From the NCBI RefSeq assembly GCF_017353255.1, contig NZ_JAFMYU010000013.1, positions 62,001 to 126,000 on the forward strand: a stretch of 64,000 nt of DNA. The letters are read 5' to 3'. This document shows positions 60,066 through 64,000 of the stretch, one piece after another; the first letter of the stretch is position 1; each line of letters begins with the position of its first letter. Below the pieces are notes generated by a model. The model made no database searches. It had not been told where the DNA came from and was given only the letters and a program-made list of their open reading frames with translations. The DNA comes from Fibrella aquatilis (GTDB taxonomy: Bacteria > Bacteroidota > Bacteroidia > Cytophagales > Spirosomataceae). Both the position numbers and the translations under genes were made by a program.

Positions 60066-62431
60066 CAAAATTTCCTCATTATACTCAACTCGACCAGATG
60101 GACTGCGGGCCTACCTGCCTTAGGATGGTGGCGAAGCATTATGGGCGGGTATTGTCGGCGCAGTCGTTGCGGGAGAAGGCGCAGATCGGGAAAGAGGGCG
60201 TATCGCTGCTGGGTATTGCGGAAGCCGCCGAGGCCATTGGCTTTCGCACGATGGGCATAAAGCTCACCTTCGAGAAGCTAGTCGCCGAGGCCCCGCTGCC
60301 CTGCATCGTCCATTGGGACCAAAATCATTTTGTGGTCGTTTACGCCCTTAAAAGTACAGGTGACGGCTGGATGAGCCGCATCCGGGGAGGCCGCAACGTA
60401 CCCACACCCATCAAGCGGTTTACCCAGCCGTTACCACCGCTGACTTCCTTCGAGATGCGCGACGGGCAGATGGTCGTACCGCCCGATATACAGCAATTGC
60501 TGACCCCGCCGCCCGCTTCGCCTTTACATCGTAAGGGCACCGTTTACGTGGCCGATCCGGGGCGGGGGCTGCTCACCTACACCGCCGATGAGTTTTGCCA
60601 GCATTGGCTCTCGGCCCAAACAGACCGCCACGAGGAAGGCGTGGCCCTGTTGCTCGAACCCACTCCCGCCTTTCATGAGCAAGACGATGAGGCTGCGACG
60701 AGCTATGGTTTTGGGCGGGTGCTGGGCTACCTCTGGCAGTACAAACGGCTGCTGGTACAACTAGCGGTTGGGCTGGCCGTCGGAAGCGGGTTGCAACTAT
60801 TGTTTCCGTTTCTGACCCAATCGGTGGTCGATGTGGGCGTAAACACGCAGAATCTCCCCTTTGTGTATCTGGTGCTGGGGGCGCAACTGATGTTGATGGC
60901 CGGTCGGCTTTCGGTCGAGTTTATCCGGTCCTGGATTCTACTACACATCAGCACCCGCGTCAACCTCAGCATCCTCTCCGATTTCTTGATTAAACTGATG
61001 CGCCTGCCTGTGTCGTTTTTCGACAGTAAGCAGTTTGGCGACATTATGCAGCGCATTGGTGATCATCATCGCATCGAGAGTTTCCTGACCGGCCAAACGC
61101 TGTCGGTGTTGTTTTCGCTGCTCAATCTGGTGGTGTTTAGCGGCGTACTAGCCCTCTATAGCTTACCTATTCTTGGTGTCTTTATGCTATCGAGCCTGCT
61201 TTATGTAGGCTGGGTAGCCCTGTTTCTGCGGCAGCGACGTAAGCTTGACTTTAAGCGGTTCGATGTCTCGGCCCGCAACCAGAGCAGCATTGTTCAGCTT
61301 ATTCAGGGAATGCAGGAAATTAAGCTGGCCGGAGCCGAGCGGCCTATGCGCTGGGCGTGGGAGCGGCTACAGGCGCGGCTGTTCCGGCTCCAGATGAGCG
61401 GGCTGGCCCTGAGCCAATATCAGCAGGCAGGGGCGTTCAGTATCAACGAGGGTAAGAACATCTTCATCACGTTCTTGGCGGCGCAGGCGGTCATCAACGG
61501 ACAGTTGTCGTTAGGGGCTATGCTGGCCATGCAACAGATTGTAGGGCAGTTGAATGGCCCTATTGAGCAGTTGATCGGCTTCGTACAGGGTTTGCAGGAC
61601 GCCAAAATCAGCCTCGAACGGCTCAATGAAATCCACACCCTCGCCGACGAAGAACCCGCTGGTCAGGAGCGTGCGGATGCACTCCCAACAGAGCAGTGCA
61701 TCCGTATCCAGAAACTATCGTATACCTATCCCGGCGCGGGCAATGAACCTGTGCTACGCGATATAGACCTGCTGATACCAGCAGGCAAAACTACCGCCAT
61801 TGTAGGCATGAGCGGCAGCGGCAAAACCACTTTACTCAAATTGCTACTTCGTTTCTACGAACCGGGGCGGGGCGAAATCCGGGTAGGCGACACGGCCCTT
61901 CGCAACATGGGGCATTCGTTCTGGCGGAGGCAGTGTGGCGTGGTCATGCAGGACGGCTTTATGTTCTCCGACAGTATCGCCCGCAACATCGCTGTGGGCG
62001 TAGAACGCATCGATGCCCGGCGGCTCGACCACGCCGTGCGGGTGGCCAACCTGCGCGACTTCGTTGATACCCTGCCTTCGGGGCTACATACTAAAATCGG
62101 CACCGAGGGTAACGGCATCAGTCAGGGGCAGCGGCAACGCATGCTTATTGCGCGGGCAGTGTACAAAGACCCACAGTACCTTTTTTTCGACGAGGCTACC
62201 AACGCGCTGGATGCCAATAACGAGGCCACAATTATGGCAAACCTGAATGAGTTTTTTCAGGGCAGGACAGTGGTTATCGTGGCCCACCGCCTCAGTACTG
62301 TCTGCCATGCCGATCAGATTGTAGTACTCGACAAAGGCCAACTCATCGAGCAGGGTACCCACGCGCAATTGGTAGCCCGCCAGGGTACGTACTGGCAGTT
62401 GGTTAAAAATCAACTGGAGCTGGGCCAATGA
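60062..62431 (+). CDS. C39-peptidase ABC exporter (bacteriocin-type)
   Basis: A 789-aa three-domain exporter. The C39 peptidase has Gln 12 or Gln 9 and Cys 15 (DQMDCGPTCLRMVAKHYG), His 89 (HWDQNHFVVVY) and Asp 165 (VYVADPGRG), so it should be active and cut after GG. About 60 residues rich in Pro and Arg (98-158) are inserted between the His and Asp motifs; this is longer than usual. Then follow six membrane helices and an ATPase: Walker A GMSGSGKTT (about 582), signature ISQGQRQRM (about 685), Walker B LFFDEATNALD, and an H-loop in AHRLSTV. It exports the two precursors. Coupled by 4-bp overlaps on both sides. Confidence 0.95.
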   Translation: MTKFPHYTQLDQMDCGPTCLRMVAKHYGRVLSAQSLREKAQIGKEGVSLLGIAEAAEAIGFRTMGIKLTFEKLVAEAPLPCIVHWDQNHFVVVYALKSTGDGWMSRIRGGRNVPTPIKRFTQPLPPLTSFEMRDGQMVVPPDIQQLLTPPPASPLHRKGTVYVADPGRGLLTYTADEFCQHWLSAQTDRHEEGVALLLEPTPAFHEQDDEAATSYGFGRVLGYLWQYKRLLVQLAVGLAVGSGLQLLFPFLTQSVVDVGVNTQNLPFVYLVLGAQLMLMAGRLSVEFIRSWILLHISTRVNLSILSDFLIKLMRLPVSFFDSKQFGDIMQRIGDHHRIESFLTGQTLSVLFSLLNLVVFSGVLALYSLPILGVFMLSSLLYVGWVALFLRQRRKLDFKRFDVSARNQSSIVQLIQGMQEIKLAGAERPMRWAWERLQARLFRLQMSGLALSQYQQAGAFSINEGKNIFITFLAAQAVINGQLSLGAMLAMQQIVGQLNGPIEQLIGFVQGLQDAKISLERLNEIHTLADEEPAGQERADALPTEQCIRIQKLSYTYPGAGNEPVLRDIDLLIPAGKTTAIVGMSGSGKTTLLKLLLRFYEPGRGEIRVGDTALRNMGHSFWRRQCGVVMQDGFMFSDSIARNIAVGVERIDARRLDHAVRVANLRDFVDTLPSGLHTKIGTEGNGISQGQRQRMLIARAVYKDPQYLFFDEATNALDANNEATIMANLNEFFQGRTVVIVAHRLSTVCHADQIVVLDKGQLIEQGTHAQLVARQGTYWQLVKNQLELGQ

Positions 62432-63720
62432 ACACCACCCCGACATTTCAGGAATTACGAGCCGAAGAAGTACAGGAACTGCTGACTCGCCCGCCTACCT
62501 GGCTGTTGCGCTGGGGGACGCTGGTGGTGTTGGCCGTCTTACTGGTGGTGCTGGCGGGGGCATGGTTCATTCACTACCCCGACCTAGTACACGCCTCATT
62601 CCGGCTCACCTCGACCAATGCCCCCAAAGCGGTACTGACCCGCACTGAGGGTAAAATAGTGCGGCTATTGGTGCGTGATGGGCGATCCGTGAAGCAGGGC
62701 GAGTTGCTGGCATTTCTGGAAAGTACTGCTCACCACCCCGACGTACTACGCCTATCGGTACAGTTGGCGCAGGCCTGGCAAACTGCCCGCCGGAGCAATA
62801 TAGAGGGTATCGAGCGGCTCAACCTGTCGCGGTACAGGCAGTTGGGCGAATTGCAAACGGCCTATCAGAGCTTCGAGCAGGCACACATTCAGCTTCGGGC
62901 CTACTTAGCCAACGGATTTTCGAGCCGGAAAAAGGCGATGCTTCAGCAAGAGATCACCGACTTACAGGCGTTGGCTACGAACCTGCGCCAGCAACAACAG
63001 CTACAAGCCCGCGATCAGACATTAGCCGAAGACGACTACGCGATTCAGCAGCAATTGGCAGAACAAAAGGTGATTGCCCAACTCGACTTGAAACGGGAAG
63101 AGAGCAAAACCATTGCCCGTAAGTTACCTTACCAGCAAACGGCATCGTCGCTCATCAGCAACCTAACGGCCCAGCGGGCAAAGGAAAAAGAGATACTAGA
63201 CCTTGACCGGCAGGTTGCTGAAGAACGTGACAAATTTTTGCAAGCCCTGAACACCCTACAAAGTGCAGTTGATGCCTGGAAGCTGAAATATGTGCTAACA
63301 GCCCCCGTCGGCGGCAAGCTGATTTTCGTGGGTGTCGTGCAGGAAAACCAGGCCATCGCCCTTAATCAGGAATTGTTCTATGTAGCTCCACCCAACACCA
63401 GCTACGTAGGTGAATTGCATATACCACAGCACAATGCAGGTAAGGTAGAGGAAGGGCAAACCGTGCTAATTCGGTTTGCGGGCTACCCTTACCAAGAATA
63501 TGGTGCTGTACGGGGCCGTATCAAGGCTATATCATCTATTCCATACCGCGACAGTGTGTTTCTTGCCCGTGTGATTCTGCCCAACGGCCTGCGCACTACG
63601 TACCACAAAACACTTACGCAGAAAACCGGCATGACCGCCACCGCCGACATTATCACCAATGATACCCGACTGCTGGAAAAATTATTTTATCAGCTACGGA
63701 AAATGCAGGGTGGTCGGTAG
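62428..63720 (+). CDS. HlyD-family membrane fusion protein
   Basis: A 430-aa adaptor for the C39 exporter. One N-terminal membrane helix (about 28-48, WGTLVVLAVLLVVLAGAWF) is followed by a biotinyl-lipoyl-like half motif (GKIVRLLVRDGRSVKQGELLAFLES) and a long coiled coil (about 110-270). The second lipoyl half (VLTAPVGGKLIFVGVVQENQ) and a beta-barrel part (VLIRFAGYPYQEYGAVRG) close it. It spans the periplasm and would dock onto a TolC-type protein; none lies next to it in this window, and the TolC at 45009 is one candidate. It starts by ATGA overlap. Confidence 0.93.
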   Translation: MNTTPTFQELRAEEVQELLTRPPTWLLRWGTLVVLAVLLVVLAGAWFIHYPDLVHASFRLTSTNAPKAVLTRTEGKIVRLLVRDGRSVKQGELLAFLESTAHHPDVLRLSVQLAQAWQTARRSNIEGIERLNLSRYRQLGELQTAYQSFEQAHIQLRAYLANGFSSRKKAMLQQEITDLQALATNLRQQQQLQARDQTLAEDDYAIQQQLAEQKVIAQLDLKREESKTIARKLPYQQTASSLISNLTAQRAKEKEILDLDRQVAEERDKFLQALNTLQSAVDAWKLKYVLTAPVGGKLIFVGVVQENQAIALNQELFYVAPPNTSYVGELHIPQHNAGKVEEGQTVLIRFAGYPYQEYGAVRGRIKAISSIPYRDSVFLARVILPNGLRTTYHKTLTQKTGMTATADIITNDTRLLEKLFYQLRKMQGGR

Positions 63721-63786
63721 AGTAGTTTCCCCTATATTTCTGATGGTTACACCCAGTCAACCTGCTCCATTTCCATCACTACGCAT

Positions 63787-64000
63787 ATGACACGCTCTAC
63801 TGTTTTCTGCCTTACGCTGCTAATGATACAATGGCAGTGGCTGACCTTTGCTTCTTTTGGCCAAAGTACGCTTACAGGGCGGGTTGCCGATGCCAAAACA
63901 GGCGAAGCCGTGGCCTTTGCCAACGTATACGTGAGCGGCACGACGCAGGGTACGCAAGCCGACGAGTTCGGCCAGTTCAGGCTACCGGGCATAAGCGCTT
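63787..64000 (+). CDS. Start of an outer-membrane receptor with carboxypeptidase-regulatory-like domain (partial)
   Basis: 71 codons are in the window. A signal peptide (LTFASFGQ) is followed by STLTGRVADAKTGEAVAFAN, then VYVSGTTQGTQADEFGQFRL, the CarboxypepD_reg-like domain that opens many Bacteroidota TonB-dependent receptors. The rest lies beyond the window edge. It follows hlyD by 66 bp and may be part of the peptide locus as an uptake, immunity or secretion-linked outer-membrane component. Confidence 0.8.
   Translation, partial: MTRSTVFCLTLLMIQWQWLTFASFGQSTLTGRVADAKTGEAVAFANVYVSGTTQGTQADEFGQFRLPGISA

Noticed and set aside
1-64000. Search by eye for tRNA, rRNA, tmRNA and common riboswitches
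   Set aside because: No convincing T-loop or rRNA-like stretch was seen. A covariance-model scan would be needed to exclude small RNAs.

Overview
The window looks like a chromosomal segment of a GC-rich member of the Bacteroidota, order Cytophagales, probably close to Spirosoma/Fibrella. That placement is an inference from gene content; no rRNA or tRNA gene was seen. The signs are a gliding-type C-terminal domain protein, carboxypeptidase-regulatory/TonB-type outer-membrane receptors, Tat-dependent TldD proteins, a DUF2961/GH172 protein, a lycopene cyclase, a Tgt without zinc cysteines, and double-glycine leader peptides.

Layout. 1-20.5 kb is mostly housekeeping: tgt, an acetoacetate-decarboxylase-like protein, two tandem secreted paralogues, GH172, a DUF5872 lysine-rich protein, acyl-CoA ligase, CsbD, ribosome hibernation factor, metK, a membrane adenylate cyclase followed by an HD protein, lycopene cyclase, a large beta-helix protein, lipA, an outer-membrane-type protein and a sugar permease. 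20.5-30.3 kb mixes enzymes (OsmC, FAD oxidoreductase, SDR, PQQ-type sugar dehydrogenase, esterase) with AT-rich accessory genes: a gene that may be an integron-type cassette, an EVE-like plus Mrr-like protein that may be a type IV restriction enzyme, and a Uma2-like nuclease. 30.4-37.4 kb holds a duplicated tldD-tldE pair whose TldD members carry Tat signals, with small antitoxin-like genes between them. 37.4-50.3 kb holds more accessory genes (Mrr-like nuclease, DinB-like, Rpn-like), a receptor with an AraC-type regulator, a DUF421 protein with a zinc ribbon, a TolC, an amidohydrolase and a GH1-like enzyme.

The most interesting part is 50.4-64 kb. It encodes what looks like a system for making and exporting cysteine-rich peptides. 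Two small precursors (50554-50733, 59 aa, 6 Cys; 58287-58538, 83 aa, 8 Cys) share the leader pattern LS[K/R]ExxKxVKGGG. Around them are a C39-like/VKOR/thioredoxin fusion (disulfide formation), a GT-B glycosyltransferase, a GT-A-like DUF6734-type protein, a thioredoxin lipoprotein, a C39-peptidase ABC exporter, an HlyD adaptor and the start of an outer-membrane receptor. The composition resembles glycocin loci of Firmicutes (precursor, disulfide oxidoreductases, glycosyltransferase, C39 exporter), built from Gram-negative parts. The first precursor and the downstream operon share one promoter layout: helically phased TGAATAA repeats exactly 27 bp upstream of CAACCTTT, with the repeats in the same register in both. 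This points to common control by an unknown activator. An XRE regulator lies between the two promoters.

A second theme runs through the whole window: gene ends are punctuated by very long inverted repeats (up to a perfect 45-bp stem) built from short repeated words, several sharing the inner sequence GCTGACGC.
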